NCBI RefSeq assembly: GCF_002223055.1 | Contig: NZ_NKFL01000004.1 | Span: 1,054,001 to 1,118,000 of the forward strand | DNA: 64,000 nucleotides | Origin: Burkholderia sp. HI2500 | GTDB lineage: Bacteria; Pseudomonadota; Gammaproteobacteria; Burkholderiales; Burkholderiaceae | Reading direction: 5' to 3' | Shown: one piece after another, positions 1-9,024 of the stretch | Layout: each line of letters begins with the position of its first letter | How positions within the stretch are numbered: position 1 is the stretch's first letter | Notes under the pieces: generated by a model | Database searches by the model: none | Seen by the model: only the letters and a program-made list of their open reading frames with translations | What the model was told of the DNA's origin: nothing | Translations under genes and position numbers: made by a program

Positions 1-323
1 TCACCGGCGGGATCTCGAACAGCTACGAGAAGGATTCGCTGTATTACCCGATGTCGTCGGACCAGCGGGCCGCGCAGGTGGCGGCCGGGTTCGTGTACAC
101 GGGCAGCTCGACGCGCGGCGTGTCGTTCTCGTACGGGATCAACGGGATCGTCGAGTACCGCGTGAACCCGCACCTGAGCGTCGGCGCGCAGCTGAAGGTC
201 GACCGGTCGCACGACTACGCGCCGAGTTCGGCGCTCGTGTACCTGCGCTATGCGTTCGACGCGCGCGCGCAACGCAGCTGGCTCGTCACGCCGACGCCGG
301 TGCGGCTTTATTCGGATTACTAG
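1..323 (+). CDS. bcsC: Cellulose synthase outer-membrane subunit BcsC, C-terminal end (5' truncated by window)
   Basis: Only the last ~106 codons are present, read in the frame starting at base 3. The text has the alternating aromatic/polar pattern of outer-membrane beta strands and ends in a YAPSSALVYLRYAF segment followed by a short tail closing in RLYSDY. This resembles the end of the BcsC porin domain (E. coli ends in a similar YTPSHALLYVRY strand). BcsC is the TPR-plus-barrel protein that lets the cellulose chain cross the outer membrane. It is followed after 17 bases by bcsE, so it belongs to the same operon. The N-terminal TPR part lies outside the window. Confidence 0.8.
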   Translation, partial: TGGISNSYEKDSLYYPMSSDQRAAQVAAGFVYTGSSTRGVSFSYGINGIVEYRVNPHLSVGAQLKVDRSHDYAPSSALVYLRYAFDARAQRSWLVTPTPVRLYSDY

Positions 324-340
324 GTTACTAGGGGAACGCC

Positions 341-2305
341 GTGAATACGGAACTCGATGCCACCCGTCCCGCATTCGGCGCCGCCGGCCTGCTGGGCCGC
401 CTGCGTGCGCTGCTGGGCGCGCCGGCCGGCGGCCGTATCGGCACGGTGAGCCGGCTCGCGATCGACGGCTTGCCCGATGCATGGACGCAACTGGAAGCCG
501 GCGGCCTGTACGCGATCTACGCGGCCGGCGGCACGCCGGCCTGCGACGCGCTCGTGTGGGAGAGCGCGCGACAGGCGCGCACGCGCGACGTGACGGTCGT
601 GCTCGCGCGCGACGCGGCCCACGTTGCCGACCAGATGCAGGCGCGCGGCTTCGCGGGCGGCGCGCAGCCGGCCGGCTGGCCGCGCAACCTGAACGTGCTG
701 GCGATGCCGCCCGCGGCCGAGCCGGCCAACGGTGACAACCCCGGCGCCGGCGCAACCGCGGACGCCCCGCGCCGCGCGGCGCCGGGCCCGTTCGCACGAC
801 TGACCGGCGGCCTGCGCGCGCTGAAGCGCTACGGCTTTCGGGCGCGCTCGCTGTATTTCGTCGAGGGCGCGCAGCGCTGGTTCAGCTGGGACGACCCGAT
901 CGCGCTCGCCGACGAGGCGCACGCACTCGCCGACTGGTGCCGCACGCGCCGGATCGCGCTGGTGCTGCTGCTCGATCCCGAGGCGACCCGCGCGGACGGC
1001 GCAGCACGCACCGACGATGCGCCGCTCGTGCGCGATGCGGATCGCACGCCGCGCAGCGGTTTCCACGGTATCTGCTCGGGCGTCGCGCAGTTGCAGCGCA
1101 CGCACGGCGAGCTGCTGTGGGTCGTCGATTTCTGGCGGGCGGGCGACACGCTCGCGGCCGGCGAAGTGCGGCCGCTGCGCTTCGCGCCGGGCGGCCGGCT
1201 GTCGGCGAACGTCGACGGCGGCGCGACCGAGCCCGCGCACCGGATGAAGCTCGCGAGCGACGAGGATCGCGTCGTCGTCAGCCGCGCGGTGCTCGAAGGC
1301 GCGAACCGCGTGCCGGACGGCTGGGAGATCGTCGAAGACAACGCGGCCGTCGTCGCCGCCTGCGCGCATGCGCAGGCCGCCACCGCGGTGCTCGTGTTCC
1401 GCTCGCATGCGCAGCTCGAAGCGCTCTGCGCGGACGTGCACGCATTGCGCCGGCAGTGCGGCGGTGCGCTGAAGATCGCGGTCGTCGAGCGCGGCGAAGT
1501 GCTGCGCCAGCAGTTCGAGATGCTCGTGCTGAGCGTCGGCGCGAGCCGCGTCGTCGCGCGCGACCTGCCGGTCTCGCGGATGCAGGCCGCCGTGCACGCG
1601 TTGCCCGGCCAGCTCTATGCGCGGCCCGTCGCGGCCGACTATCGTGCAGCGCTCGCGGCCGCGCTCGGCGATTCGGTGCTCGGCTACCTGCCGGTCGGCG
1701 CGTTCTGCCTGCGGATTCGCGCGGTGCTCGATCGCGGCGCCGTGCTCGCGCTGCCGCACACGCTCGCGAAGATCGCGCTGCTGCCGGGCGTGTCGCACGT
1801 CGACGCGCTGCGGTGTTGCCGGCCGCGCCGCGCGGGCGACGTCGTGACGGCCGATGCCGCGCACCTGTACGTGTTCCTGTTCGCGTGCGAGCCGGCCGAT
1901 GCGGAGGACGCGCTCGCGCGCATCTTCGACGTGCCGGTCGACACGCTGTCCGACCGCGTCGTATGCCTCGGCCACGGCAGCATCGACACCGAGCTCAACG
2001 CGCTGAAGGCGGAGAACCGGCGCGCACCGATCGCCGACTACAGCGACCTGTTCGCGGCCACGCAGCCGGCGGGCGCGACACGCCAACCGTCGGTGCGCAC
2101 CGACCTCGGCGCGGCGGTGCCCGACGCGGGCGAAGTGAGCGGCGCGATCGACGCGATCGATACGATCGTCGCGCTCGAGGCGATCGGTGCGACATCGACG
2201 GCCGCGGCTGTCGACGCATCGGCGCCGGAACCCGTCATTCCCGCCGCGCGCAAGCGCAGCGCCGTCCGCAGCGCGATGCCGCTGCGCAAGGAGGGAGTCG
2301 CATGA
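341..2305 (+). CDS. bcsE: Cellulose biosynthesis protein BcsE (c-di-GMP-binding GIL-domain protein)
   Basis: A 654-residue protein. BcsE is a cytosolic protein that binds cyclic di-GMP through its C-terminal GIL domain and promotes maximal cellulose synthesis. The diagnostic stretch is RDLPVSRM followed further on by an RxGD-type motif (R497-A-G-D500), the expected I-site-like c-di-GMP contact. The protein is longer than the ~520-residue E. coli BcsE; the extra length is mostly a low-complexity Ala-rich tail after about residue 590. The stop overlaps the start of bcsF (ATGA), indicating translational coupling. Family assignment is firm from context and motif; c-di-GMP binding is inferred. Confidence 0.85.
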   Translation: MNTELDATRPAFGAAGLLGRLRALLGAPAGGRIGTVSRLAIDGLPDAWTQLEAGGLYAIYAAGGTPACDALVWESARQARTRDVTVVLARDAAHVADQMQARGFAGGAQPAGWPRNLNVLAMPPAAEPANGDNPGAGATADAPRRAAPGPFARLTGGLRALKRYGFRARSLYFVEGAQRWFSWDDPIALADEAHALADWCRTRRIALVLLLDPEATRADGAARTDDAPLVRDADRTPRSGFHGICSGVAQLQRTHGELLWVVDFWRAGDTLAAGEVRPLRFAPGGRLSANVDGGATEPAHRMKLASDEDRVVVSRAVLEGANRVPDGWEIVEDNAAVVAACAHAQAATAVLVFRSHAQLEALCADVHALRRQCGGALKIAVVERGEVLRQQFEMLVLSVGASRVVARDLPVSRMQAAVHALPGQLYARPVAADYRAALAAALGDSVLGYLPVGAFCLRIRAVLDRGAVLALPHTLAKIALLPGVSHVDALRCCRPRRAGDVVTADAAHLYVFLFACEPADAEDALARIFDVPVDTLSDRVVCLGHGSIDTELNALKAENRRAPIADYSDLFAATQPAGATRQPSVRTDLGAAVPDAGEVSGAIDAIDTIVALEAIGATSTAAAVDASAPEPVIPAARKRSAVRSAMPLRKEGVA

Positions 2306-2520
2306 TTGCCGAAATCGTCATCGGTTTCATCGTCGGCATCGTGATCGCGGTGCCGGTGTGGATCGTCGCACAGCACCTCGGCATCGGCCGCGGTTTTCAT
2401 GCGCCGCGCGGCCTTGACCGGCGCGACGCGGTGCCATGCGAGCTCGTGCCGGTCGCGCTGCGCGGGCGGCTGCTGCCCGATGCGGCGCGCGGCGAGCGCA
2501 GCGGCGAGGCGGCCCGATGA
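2302..2520 (+). CDS. bcsF: Small membrane protein BcsF-like
   Basis: A 72-residue protein with one hydrophobic N-terminal helix (residues ~4-24, IVIGFIVGIVIAVPVWIV) and a basic, Pro/Arg-rich cytoplasmic tail. In enterobacteria BcsF is a single-pass membrane peptide that recruits BcsE to the synthase complex; size, topology and position directly after bcsE fit that role. Sequence similarity to enterobacterial BcsF is weak, so the name rests largely on synteny. ATG overlaps the bcsE stop (ATGA at 2302-2305) and its own stop overlaps the bcsQ start (ATGA at 2517-2520). Confidence 0.7.
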   Translation: MIAEIVIGFIVGIVIAVPVWIVAQHLGIGRGFHAPRGLDRRDAVPCELVPVALRGRLLPDAARGERSGEAAR

Positions 2521-3296
2521 AGACGATCGCTATTGCGTCGACGACGGGCGGCGCGGGCCGCACGACGCTCACGGCCGCGCTCGCGGTGCTGCTCGCGCGT
2601 CGCGGCCGACCGGTCGTCGCCGTCGAATTCGATGCACAGAACCTGATGGGCGCGACGCTCGGCCTCGACTCGCTGGCCGAGCATGGCCTCGCGCAGAGCC
2701 TGCTCGGCGGCGGCGAGCCGTGGCATGCCCATACGTGGCGCAACGCCGACGGCGTGCTGTTCGTCCCGTACGGGCAGGTCGACGCGGCCGGCGCCGCCGC
2801 GTGCGATGCGCGGCTCGCGGCCGATCCCGCGTGGCTCGCGCGCGCGCTCGACGAGATTGCGCTGCCGGCCGACGGCGTCGTGCTGATCGACACCGCGCGC
2901 TATCCGTCGACGCAGGCCGAGCAGGCGATTCGCCGCGCGGACCTCACGCTCGTCGTCGTGCCGCCCGAGCCGACCGCGTGCGCGACGACGGCCGCGCGGC
3001 TCGGCGCGCTGCGGGCCGGCGGCGGCGAACTGCAGATCGTCGTGAACCGGCTGAATCCGGCGCGCGACATGCAGCGCGACGCGCTCGGCATGCTGCGCGC
3101 GGTCGCGGGGCCGGCGTCGATGCTCGAGCAGCGCATCCACGTCGATGCGGCCGTGCCCGAAGCGCTCGCACGCGGCAGCTGGATCTTCGACGACGCGCCG
3201 TATTCGCAGGCGTCGCACGACCTGAACGGCGTCGCGAACTGGGTCGATGCGTGGCTGGCGGCAGGCGCCGCCGGTCGCCGCGGAGCGGCGCGATGA
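2517..3296 (+). CDS. bcsQ: Cellulose biosynthesis ParA/MinD-like ATPase BcsQ
   Basis: A 259-residue SIMIBI-class protein. BcsQ is related to MinD/ParA ATPases and is needed for cellulose synthesis, associating with BcsR and BcsE at the inner membrane. The nucleotide loop is TTGGAGRTT (residues 9-17): the usual lysine of the deviant Walker A motif is Arg15. Enterobacterial BcsQ also lacks that lysine (GGVGTTT), so this is a family trait rather than damage. The hydrophobic strand ending in VLIDTAR matches the switch II/Walker B region. The ATG at 2517 is chosen because it overlaps the bcsF stop; an upstream in-frame ATG at 2436 lies inside bcsF. Confidence 0.87.
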   Translation: MKTIAIASTTGGAGRTTLTAALAVLLARRGRPVVAVEFDAQNLMGATLGLDSLAEHGLAQSLLGGGEPWHAHTWRNADGVLFVPYGQVDAAGAAACDARLAADPAWLARALDEIALPADGVVLIDTARYPSTQAEQAIRRADLTLVVVPPEPTACATTAARLGALRAGGGELQIVVNRLNPARDMQRDALGMLRAVAGPASMLEQRIHVDAAVPEALARGSWIFDDAPYSQASHDLNGVANWVDAWLAAGAAGRRGAAR

Positions 3297-5830
3297 ACGC
3301 GGGCTTCGCGCTGCGCCTGCGTGTGCTCGGCCGTCGTGCGGCCGACTGGCTCGCACGCGGCATCGGGTTGCCGGCGCAACGCACGCTGGTCGACTGGATC
3401 GTGCGGCTGTTCTTCCACGCGCCGCCGCCGGGCCGGCCCGATCACGTGCGCCGCTGGGTGCGCGTCGCGTCGCTGCGGCTGGCGCAGGAGTGGGGCGTGC
3501 TGCAGCCGCTCAGCCCGCGCGAATGGCTGTGGCGCGCGATCGTGCGGGCGCCGCGCTCGGCGGAAGGCCGGCCCGCGCGCGATCCGCTCGCGTGGTTCGA
3601 CCGGTATGTCGTGCCCGTCTACGTGGCCGGGCGCGCGGTCGGCCGGCGCATCGACGCGCTGCTCGCGCGCCTGCCGTGGGTGCGCTGGGGCGGCTGGCTC
3701 GATGCGCGCGCGAACGGTGTCGGCCGGCACCGCTGGCTCGCACCGCTGCTGCTGGTGGCCGGCGCGCTGCTGTGGGCCGCGGCCGGGATGTCGCCGCTGA
3801 TGCCGGGCGCGCAGTTCGCGTTCTTCGCGATCGTCGCGGTGCTGGCGCTCGCGCTGCGCCGCCTGCCGGGCCATCTGCCGACGCTCGCGCTCGCGTCGCT
3901 CGCCCTGCTCGCGACGGTGCGCTACATGTGGTGGCGCACCACGCAGACGCTCGATTTCCGCAGCCCGGTCGAGGCCGTCGCCGGCTATCTGCTGTACGGC
4001 GCGGAAGCCTATACGTGGATGATCCTGCTGCTCGGCTTCGTGCAGACCGCATGGCCGCTCGACCGGCCGATCGTGCCGCTGCCCGACGATCCCGACACCT
4101 GGCCGACCGTCGACATCTACATCCCGACCTACAACGAGCCGCTGTCGGTCGTGAAGCCGACCGTTTTCGCCGCGCAGAGCATCGACTGGCCGACGGCCAA
4201 GCTGCGCGTGTATCTGCTCGACGACGGCAAGCGTCCCGAATTCGAGGCGTTCGCGCGCGAGGCGGGCATCGACTACGTGACGCGCGACGACAACCGCCAC
4301 GCGAAGGCCGGCAACATCAACCGCGCGCTGCCGAAGACGCACGGCGAATACATCGCGATCTTCGACTGCGATCACGTGCCGACACGCTCGTTCCTGCAGA
4401 CGACGATGGGCGTGTTCCTGCGCGACCCGAAGTGCGCGCTCGTGCAGACGCCGCACCATTTCTTCTCGCCCGATCCGTTCGAGCGCAACCTCGGCACGTT
4501 CCGCGAGATCCCGAACGAAGGCAACCTGTTCTACGGCCTCGTGCAGTCGGGCAACGACCTGTGGAACGCGACGTTCTTCTGCGGCTCGTGCGCGGTGCTC
4601 AAGCGCAGCGCGCTGGAAGAGGTGGGCGGCGTCGCGGTCGAGACCGTGACCGAGGATGCGCACACGGCGCTCAAGCTGCACCGGCGCGGCTATACGTCGG
4701 CCTACCTGCCGACCGTGCAGGCGGCCGGCCTCGCGACCGAAAGCCTCGCGGGCCACGTGAAGCAGCGCACGCGCTGGGCACGCGGGATGGCGCAGATCTT
4801 CCGCATCGACAACCCGTTCCTCGGGCGCGGGCTCGGCCTCATCCAGCGGATCTGCTACGGCAACGCGATGCTGCACTTCTTCTACGGGATCCCGCGGCTG
4901 GTGTTCCTGACGATCCCGCTCGCGTACCTGTTCTTCCACCTGTACTTCATCAACGCGTCGGCGCTCGCGCTCGCGAGCTACGTGATCCCGTATCTCGTGC
5001 TCGCGAACGTCGCGAACTCGCGGATGCAGGGGCGCTACCGCCATTCGTTCTGGGCCGAGGTCTACGAATCGGTGCTCGCGTGGTACATCGCACTGCCGAC
5101 CACCGTCGCGTTCTTCAGCCCGAAGCACGGCAAGTTCAACGTGACCGACAAGGGCGGCAAGATCGACGAAGGCTACGTCGACTGGTCGACGTCGAAGCCG
5201 TATCTGGTGCTGTTCGGGATGAACGTGCTCGCGATCCTCGCCGGCCTGTGGCGGCTCGTGGCCGACCAGGGCGACGAGGCGTCGACGATCCTGATCACGC
5301 TCGGCTGGACCGTGTACAACCTCGCGATGCTCGGCGCGGCGCTGGCCGTGGCGCGCGAAACCAAGCAGGTGCGCGTCACGCACCGGATCGCGATGCGCGT
5401 GCCGGCCATGCTGCTGCTCGCCGACGGGTCGACCGCCGCGTGCTTCACGAGCGACTACTCGACCGGCGGCCTCGGCCTCGAAGCGGTGCCGGGCCTCTCG
5501 CTTGCCGTCGGCGACACGCTGACGGTGTGCGTGACGCGTGGCGACCGGCCGTTCCCGTTCCCGGTGCGCGTGAGCCGCGTGACGCCGACCCATGTCGGCG
5601 TGAGCTTCGACGAACTCACGCTCGAACAGGAGCGCCAGCTCGTGCAATGCACGTTCGGCCGCGCGGACGCGTGGCTCGACTGGCACGAAGGCCAGCGGGT
5701 CGACACGCCGCTCGGCGGGCTGAAGGAAGTGTTGCGGATCGGCCTGGACGGCAACGTACGGATGTGGAAGGGTGCGGCGCGCGGCCTGCTGGCCATGCTG
5801 GCGCCGAAACTCGATCGGGCGCGCGACTGA
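3293..5830 (+). CDS. bcsA: Cellulose synthase catalytic subunit BcsA (UDP-forming)
   Basis: An 845-residue inner-membrane family 2 glycosyltransferase that polymerises UDP-glucose into beta-1,4-glucan and extrudes it. All catalytic signatures are visible: LLDDG (D310/D311), DCD at 358-360, TED at 453-455, and QxxRW (Q491, R494, W495) in QRTRW. Transmembrane helices flank the GT domain. The C-terminal PilZ domain has RxxxR (R694-R698) and DxSxxG (D721-G726), so activity should respond to c-di-GMP. ATG at 3293 overlaps the bcsQ stop. Oddly, the next gene is bcsG rather than bcsB, so the bcsB subunit must lie elsewhere, probably upstream of the window. Confidence 0.95.
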   Translation: MNAGFALRLRVLGRRAADWLARGIGLPAQRTLVDWIVRLFFHAPPPGRPDHVRRWVRVASLRLAQEWGVLQPLSPREWLWRAIVRAPRSAEGRPARDPLAWFDRYVVPVYVAGRAVGRRIDALLARLPWVRWGGWLDARANGVGRHRWLAPLLLVAGALLWAAAGMSPLMPGAQFAFFAIVAVLALALRRLPGHLPTLALASLALLATVRYMWWRTTQTLDFRSPVEAVAGYLLYGAEAYTWMILLLGFVQTAWPLDRPIVPLPDDPDTWPTVDIYIPTYNEPLSVVKPTVFAAQSIDWPTAKLRVYLLDDGKRPEFEAFAREAGIDYVTRDDNRHAKAGNINRALPKTHGEYIAIFDCDHVPTRSFLQTTMGVFLRDPKCALVQTPHHFFSPDPFERNLGTFREIPNEGNLFYGLVQSGNDLWNATFFCGSCAVLKRSALEEVGGVAVETVTEDAHTALKLHRRGYTSAYLPTVQAAGLATESLAGHVKQRTRWARGMAQIFRIDNPFLGRGLGLIQRICYGNAMLHFFYGIPRLVFLTIPLAYLFFHLYFINASALALASYVIPYLVLANVANSRMQGRYRHSFWAEVYESVLAWYIALPTTVAFFSPKHGKFNVTDKGGKIDEGYVDWSTSKPYLVLFGMNVLAILAGLWRLVADQGDEASTILITLGWTVYNLAMLGAALAVARETKQVRVTHRIAMRVPAMLLLADGSTAACFTSDYSTGGLGLEAVPGLSLAVGDTLTVCVTRGDRPFPFPVRVSRVTPTHVGVSFDELTLEQERQLVQCTFGRADAWLDWHEGQRVDTPLGGLKEVLRIGLDGNVRMWKGAARGLLAMLAPKLDRARD

Positions 5831-5857
5831 CGCGGCGCTCATCATGGAGTGGGTTAG

Positions 5858-7414
5858 ATGACGTTCTGGAATCTGTATTTCATCCTGAAGTTCGCGCTGT
5901 TCGCGACCGGGCACCTGCAGCCGTTCTGGCTCGCGAACCTCGCGTTCGCGGTGGCGCTCGCGGCGAGCGCGCCGATCCGGCGGCGCGCTTGGCGCATCGT
6001 CCGGCAGGTCGTGGCGATCGCGATCGCGGTGCCGCTGCTCGCGCGCGAGATGCATGCGCCGCCGCTCGCGCGGCTCGCCGAAGCCGCGCGCGAAGTGAGC
6101 ACGTTCCGCCTCGAGTACTGGATGGAGCTGCTGCCGCGCCTGCTGCCGCCGGTGCTGCTGCTGACGGTGGCCGGTGTGCTGATCGTCTATTTCATCGTCA
6201 ATCGCTGGCTGCGCGTCGCGACGTTCGTGCTGGCCGTGCTGGTCGTGATGCCGCTGTGGCAGGCCGGCAGCGGGCTGATGGCGCGCGTCGTCGCACCGCT
6301 TCCGCAGCAGGCGAGCGCCACGGGCACGACGCTCGCCGGCCAGCCGGAGGATCACAACGCCGCGCTCGCGACGTTCCGCACGCAGGAATCGCAGCGGCAG
6401 GTCGCGTTCGGCCATCTCGGCAACGATCCATCCGCGCAATTCGACGTGATCGTGCTGCACATCTGCTCGCTGTCGTGGGACGACCTCGATGCCGCGAAGG
6501 TGCGCAACCATCCGATGCTGAGCCACTTCGACTACCTGTTCAATAACTTCAGCACGGCCGCGAGCTACAGCGGCCCGGCGGCGATCCGCGTGCTGCGCGC
6601 GAGCTGCGGGCAGGAAGCGCACGCCGACCTGTACAAGCCGGCGCCGCAGCAGTGCTACCTGTTCTCGCAGTTGGCGAGCGCGGGCTACAAGGTGCAGTCG
6701 CTGCTGAACCACGACGGCCACTTCGACAACTTCCTGCAGGTGATCCACGACAACATCGGCGTGCCCGACGCGCCGCCGGTGTCGAACGCGGCCGCGCCGG
6801 TCGCGATGCACGCGTTCGACGGCTCGGAGATCAAGAGCGACTACGCGACGCTCGCGAACTGGTACGCGCAGCGCGCGTCGGTGCCGGGCCCGGTCGCGCT
6901 GTACTACAACACGATCAGCCTGCACGACGGCAACCGCGTCGTCGGCAGCGCGCTGACGAGCATCGACTCGTATCCGCAGCGCGTGACGAAGCTGATGGAC
7001 GACTTCGATCACCTGGCCGACCTGATCGCGCAATCGGGCCGGCGCGCGGTGATCGTGTTCGTGCCCGAGCACGGCGCCGCGCTGCGCGGCGACAAGTACC
7101 AGGTCGCGGGCCTGCGCGAGATCCCAACGCCGCGCATCGTGCACGGGCCGGTCGGCGTGCGGCTCGTCGGCTTTACCGGCAACCACGGCGCGACGACCGT
7201 GATCGACCAGCCGACCAGCTTCCTCGCGCTCGCGCAACTGCTGTCGAACCTCGTGTCGAACAGCCCGTTCAAGCCCGGCACGACGCTCGCGCAGTACGCG
7301 GCCGACCTGCCGCGCACGCGGATGGTGGGCGAGAACGAGGGCACGGTGACGATGCAGACGGCCGCGGGCTACGCGGTGAAAACTCCGGATGGCGTATGGA
7401 TCGACGAACAGTGA
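5858..7414 (+). CDS. bcsG: Cellulose phosphoethanolamine transferase BcsG
   Basis: A 518-residue inner-membrane enzyme of the alkaline-phosphatase-like fold that decorates periplasmic cellulose with phosphoethanolamine taken from phosphatidylethanolamine. Four N-terminal hydrophobic helices (to about residue 145) precede the periplasmic domain. Residues corresponding to the E. coli catalytic set are present: Cys203 in HICSLSW, Ser238 in SYSGPAAIR and Glu404-His405 in VPEHG; their spacing (35, about 200) mirrors C243/S278/E442-H443. The gene starts 27 bases after bcsA. It implies that the polymer made here is modified cellulose; that is inference from family knowledge. Confidence 0.92.
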   Translation: MTFWNLYFILKFALFATGHLQPFWLANLAFAVALAASAPIRRRAWRIVRQVVAIAIAVPLLAREMHAPPLARLAEAAREVSTFRLEYWMELLPRLLPPVLLLTVAGVLIVYFIVNRWLRVATFVLAVLVVMPLWQAGSGLMARVVAPLPQQASATGTTLAGQPEDHNAALATFRTQESQRQVAFGHLGNDPSAQFDVIVLHICSLSWDDLDAAKVRNHPMLSHFDYLFNNFSTAASYSGPAAIRVLRASCGQEAHADLYKPAPQQCYLFSQLASAGYKVQSLLNHDGHFDNFLQVIHDNIGVPDAPPVSNAAAPVAMHAFDGSEIKSDYATLANWYAQRASVPGPVALYYNTISLHDGNRVVGSALTSIDSYPQRVTKLMDDFDHLADLIAQSGRRAVIVFVPEHGAALRGDKYQVAGLREIPTPRIVHGPVGVRLVGFTGNHGATTVIDQPTSFLALAQLLSNLVSNSPFKPGTTLAQYAADLPRTRMVGENEGTVTMQTAAGYAVKTPDGVWIDEQ

Positions 7415-7593
7415 TGCTTCCCGCCGACAGCGACGATGATCGCCTGTCGCAACCGAACGACGTGCTCGGCCTCGCGCGGCATTTGCCCGCGCTCGATCCC
7501 GAGCGTTACGTCGACGAGCAGGCGCGCCGCGCGTTCATCGAGTCGCTCGACCGCTGGCCGACGCTCGCGAAGCTGATGGGATTGAAGCGGTAA
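7414..7593 (+). CDS. bcsR: BcsR-like small cellulose-synthesis protein
   Basis: A 59-residue soluble peptide starting at ATG 7414 in a TGATG overlap with the bcsG stop. The C-terminal segment SLDRWPTLAKLMGLKR matches the conserved end of BcsR (LKRWPLLAEFAQQK type), the small regulator that stabilises BcsQ and the synthase. In enterobacteria bcsR heads the bcsRQABZC operon; here it is the last gene, after bcsG and immediately before the operon hairpin. The short length and single motif limit certainty. Confidence 0.65.
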   Translation: MLPADSDDDRLSQPNDVLGLARHLPALDPERYVDEQARRAFIESLDRWPTLAKLMGLKR

Positions 7594-7600
7594 ACGCACG

Positions 7601-7624
7601 ACGGCCGGCATGGGAGCCGGCCGT
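7601..7624. terminator. Hairpin between bcsR and pirin gene
   Basis: Perfect 9-bp inverted repeat ACGGCCGGC / GCCGGCCGT around a 6-base loop, 7 bases after the bcsR stop and 45 bases from the convergent pirin stop. No clear T-run follows, so it may act as a bidirectional or weak terminator. Confidence 0.55.
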
Positions 7625-7669
7625 TGCTTGCATGCGTGCGGGCGAACCCGCTTGCCGCGCGTTGTGACC

Positions 7670-8554
7670 TTACTGCGCCTTGCGTTCCGGCTGGCGCGTC
7701 CACTCGTGTTCTTCGCCCGGCACCTTGCCGAAGGTCTGATCGGCCCACGCTGCACGGGCCGCATCGATCTTCGCGCGCGCGCTCGATACGAAATTCCATT
7801 CGATGAACCGCTCGCCCGGCAGATGGGCGCCGCCGAGCAGCATCACGCGGGCGCCGTTCGTGCTGGCGAGCGTCACGGTCGCGCCCGGCTCGAGCACGGC
7901 CATCGTCGCGGCGGCGAGCGGCGTGCCGTCGATCGAGAGATCGCCGTCGACGAGGTACACGCCGCGCTCCTCATGTTCGGCATCGAGCGCCAGCGTGCCG
8001 CCTGCCGCGAATTCCGCAACCGCATAGAGCGTGGGCGAGAACACGGCGACCGGCGACGTGAGCCCGAACGCGGTGCCCGCGATCACGCGCACGCTCGCAC
8101 CGTCGCGCGTGAACGACGGCAGCGTGTCGGCCGCATGATGGACGAACGCGGGCGCGGTGTCTTCATGCTCGACCGGCAGCGCGACCCAGGTCTGGATCCC
8201 GTGGACCGGCTGATCGCGCGGCCGGTCTTCGTCGGGCGAGCGCTCCGAATGCACGATGCCGCGGCCGGCGGTCATCCAGTTCACGTCGCCCGGCACGATC
8301 TTCTGCCGGCAGCCGAGGCTGTCGTGATGCATCAGCGAACCGTCGAACAGGTAGGTGACGGTCGCGAGGCCGATGTGCGGATGCGGCAGCACGTCGATGC
8401 CGCTGCCGGCCGGCAGCACGGCCGGCCCCATCTCGTCGAAGAAGATGAATGGGCCGACGAGGCGGGCGGCGCGCGCGGGCAGCACGCGGCGCACGACGAG
8501 GTTGCCGATGTCGCTTTCGCGCGGCGTGAGCAGGGTCTTGATCGAGGCGGACAT
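7670..8554 (-). CDS. Pirin family protein
   Basis: A 294-residue bicupin. The N-terminal cupin carries the pirin metal ligands H58, H60 (HPHIG), H102 and E104 (HSE), at nearly the same numbering as human pirin (56, 58, 101, 103). Pirins are non-haem iron proteins; some bacterial ones act as quercetinases or bind metabolic enzymes, and the actual role here cannot be read from the sequence. The OsmC-like gene lies 31 bases upstream on the same strand, so the two are probably co-transcribed in a redox-stress context. Confidence 0.9.
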   Translation of the reverse strand: MSASIKTLLTPRESDIGNLVVRRVLPARAARLVGPFIFFDEMGPAVLPAGSGIDVLPHPHIGLATVTYLFDGSLMHHDSLGCRQKIVPGDVNWMTAGRGIVHSERSPDEDRPRDQPVHGIQTWVALPVEHEDTAPAFVHHAADTLPSFTRDGASVRVIAGTAFGLTSPVAVFSPTLYAVAEFAAGGTLALDAEHEERGVYLVDGDLSIDGTPLAAATMAVLEPGATVTLASTNGARVMLLGGAHLPGERFIEWNFVSSARAKIDAARAAWADQTFGKVPGEEHEWTRQPERKAQ

Positions 8555-8585
8555 GGTGGGGATCTGGTAGTCGAGGCGGGGCGCG

Positions 8586-8978
8586 TCAGGCGATCGCCGT
8601 GTCGATGGTGATCGGATGCGTGAGGATCTTGTGCACCGGGCACGCGTTCGCGATCTGCAGCAGCCGTTCGCGCTGTTCGCCGGACAGGTCGCCTTCCAGC
8701 GTGATGCGGCGCACGATCGTGCTGCCCGCGCTGCCCGATTCGTGCGCGAGCTTCACGTGCACTTCGGTGAGCGGCCAGCCCTTGCGCTGCGCGTACATTT
8801 TCAGCGTGATCGCGGTGCACGCGCCGAGGCTCGACAGCAGCAGCGTGACGGGCGCGGGCGCCGCATCGCCGCCGCCGAGCGACGCTGGTTCGTCGGCGCG
8901 CCACTGGTGGACGCCATCGCTGAAGTGGACGAGGTAATCGACGGAGCCGATGCTCGCTTCGACGGACAGTTCGCTCAT
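8586..8978 (-). CDS. OsmC family protein (peroxiredoxin-like)
   Basis: A 130-residue protein. The two redox cysteines of the OsmC/Ohr fold are present: C54 in [15 protein letters not shown] and C113 in NACPVHKIL. The family reduces organic hydroperoxides with thiol cofactors; the CPVHK context is of the general OsmC/YhfA type rather than classical Ohr. The ATG at 8978 is preferred because the downstream sequence begins the family's first strand; longer upstream frames run into the antiporter gene. Followed by the pirin gene in the same direction. Confidence 0.9.
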   Translation of the reverse strand: MSELSVEASIGSVDYLVHFSDGVHQWRADEPASLGGGDAAPAPVTLLLSSLGACTAITLKMYAQRKGWPLTEVHVKLAHESGSAGSTIVRRITLEGDLSGEQRERLLQIANACPVHKILTHPITIDTAIA

Positions 8979-9024
8979 TGCAGTTCCGTGTGAAAAAAGG
9001 GGAGGCCGGCGGCCGGGCCGGGCG

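Noticed and set aside
937-2520. A second plus-strand frame of 527 codons overlapping bcsE and bcsF
   Set aside because: Arg-rich out-of-frame translation; bcsE and the overlapping bcsF have family motifs and coupled starts.
2900-7237. A minus-strand open frame of more than 1,400 codons opposite bcsA and bcsG
   Set aside because: It is rich in Arg, His and Ala with no recognisable domain, and lies entirely antisense to genes with clear catalytic motifs. Long antisense frames are common in GC-rich DNA.
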